Shown: positions 26,593-26,694 of the stretch, one piece after another | How the letters are laid out: each line of letters opens with the position of its first letter | How positions within the stretch are numbered: position 1 is the first letter of the stretch | IMG/VR virus record: IMGVR_UViG_3300010883_000360 | Location: 1 to 26,694 of that record | Length of the DNA stretch: 26,694 nucleotides | From: a virus | Direction: 5' to 3' (one strand) | Translations under genes and position numbers: made by a program | Notes under the pieces: generated by a model | What the model was told of the DNA's origin: nothing | Seen by the model: only the letters and a program-made list of their open reading frames with translations | Database searches by the model: none

Positions 26593-26659
26593 ATCTTATA
26601 AATTATGCTTTTAAAATAAGTTTTTTCTAAAAAAAAATTAAAAAGTGTATATAAATAGT
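26593..26659. promoter_or_regulatory. Divergent AT-rich intergenic region
   Basis: These 67 nt separate the minus-strand tail operon from a plus-strand gene and are almost entirely A and T, with poly-A/T tracts (nine A at 26630-26638). On the plus strand, 26640-26658 reads AAAAAGTGTATATAAATAG, ending just before the ATG at 26660; it includes TATAAATA, the same octamer as the T4 late promoter consensus. On the minus strand a looser version, TTAAAAGCATAATTTATAAG, lies before the ATG at 26592. A pair of outward-facing promoters is the likely content. No hairpin terminator was seen. Confidence 0.5.
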
Positions 26660-26694
26660 ATGGCAAGCCTTTTAACAGATGCAGAAAAAACAAC
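26660..26694 (+). CDS. Start of a divergent plus-strand gene (cut by window edge)
   Basis: An ATG at 26660 opens a plus-strand frame whose first residues are MASLLTDAEKTT before the window ends. It is supported by the GTGTATATAAATAG element directly upstream, which is also found before two minus-strand structural genes, and by the absence of any other gene here. The short hydrophobic-then-acidic start recalls small virion or head-completion proteins of some phages, but twelve residues are too few to assign a function. If real, the gene shows that the structural region switches strand here. Confidence 0.55.
   Translation, partial: MASLLTDAEKT

Noticed and set aside
26593-26659. Rho-independent terminator between the divergent genes
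   Set aside because: The A/T tracts have no GC-rich stem next to them, and divergent genes do not need a terminator there.
1-26694. Contractile-tail (sheath or baseplate wedge) genes
   Set aside because: No protein here looks like sheath or wedge; the gpM-L-K-I-J-like order indicates a flexible non-contractile tail.

Overview
The window is the tail-tip half of the structural module of a long-tailed, non-contractile bacteriophage (Caudoviricetes, lambda-type tail tip), either as a free phage or a prophage. It is moderately AT-rich. Almost everything is on the minus strand, packed head to tail with gaps of 0-2 nt or ATGA/TAATG overlaps, so it reads as one long late operon running from about 26592 down past position 1. 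No integrase, tRNA, rRNA, IS or CRISPR array was seen. Many start codons lack a good Shine-Dalgarno sequence, but some have one, so the host cannot be named. The GTS triplet repeats, the glycine-rich adhesin and the GYVPNFA-studded tape measure resemble environmental (marine-type) phages; that is an impression, not a search result.

Order of transcription (right to left): two overlapping genes in the tail-assembly-chaperone slot (25801-26592 and 24843-25829; the second ORF is in the +1 frame of the first, a possible frameshift pair); a 2371-residue TP901-type tape measure protein (17679-24794); a tail-tube/Dit-like protein (16711-17679); a fibre-like protein with GNVGIG motifs (14991-16709); a second tube-like paralogue (14176-14988); a giant protein joining two gpM-like domains to a glycine-rich and LamG-like adhesin (9023-14179); a gpL-like cysteine protein with a large insertion (7440-9020); a JAMM/JAB peptidase equal to the N-terminal half of lambda gpK (7103-7501); two tandem gpI-like proteins (6424-7086 and 5771-6427); a gpJ-like central tail-tip protein (1927-5769); and a fibre gene that runs off the left edge inside a collagen-like (Gly-Thr-Ser)n repeat (1-1924).

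At the right edge the first 12 codons of a divergent plus-strand gene are visible (26660 on). The window has only three gaps longer than 2 nt, and each carries the same short element, A(4-6)GTGTATA, oriented towards and just upstream of the next start codon. It is a candidate phage promoter or start element.

Together the genes should build the tail: chaperones coat the tape measure, the tape measure sets tail length, and the gpM/L/K/I/J-like set builds the tip that recognises the host. The adhesin domains fused to gpM and the fibres after gpJ are the likely host-range parts. The most unusual points are the fused and duplicated versions of normally small single-copy tip proteins, the split cysteine motif in gpL, and possible embedded enzyme-like and conserved modules inside the tape measure between PNFA motifs.
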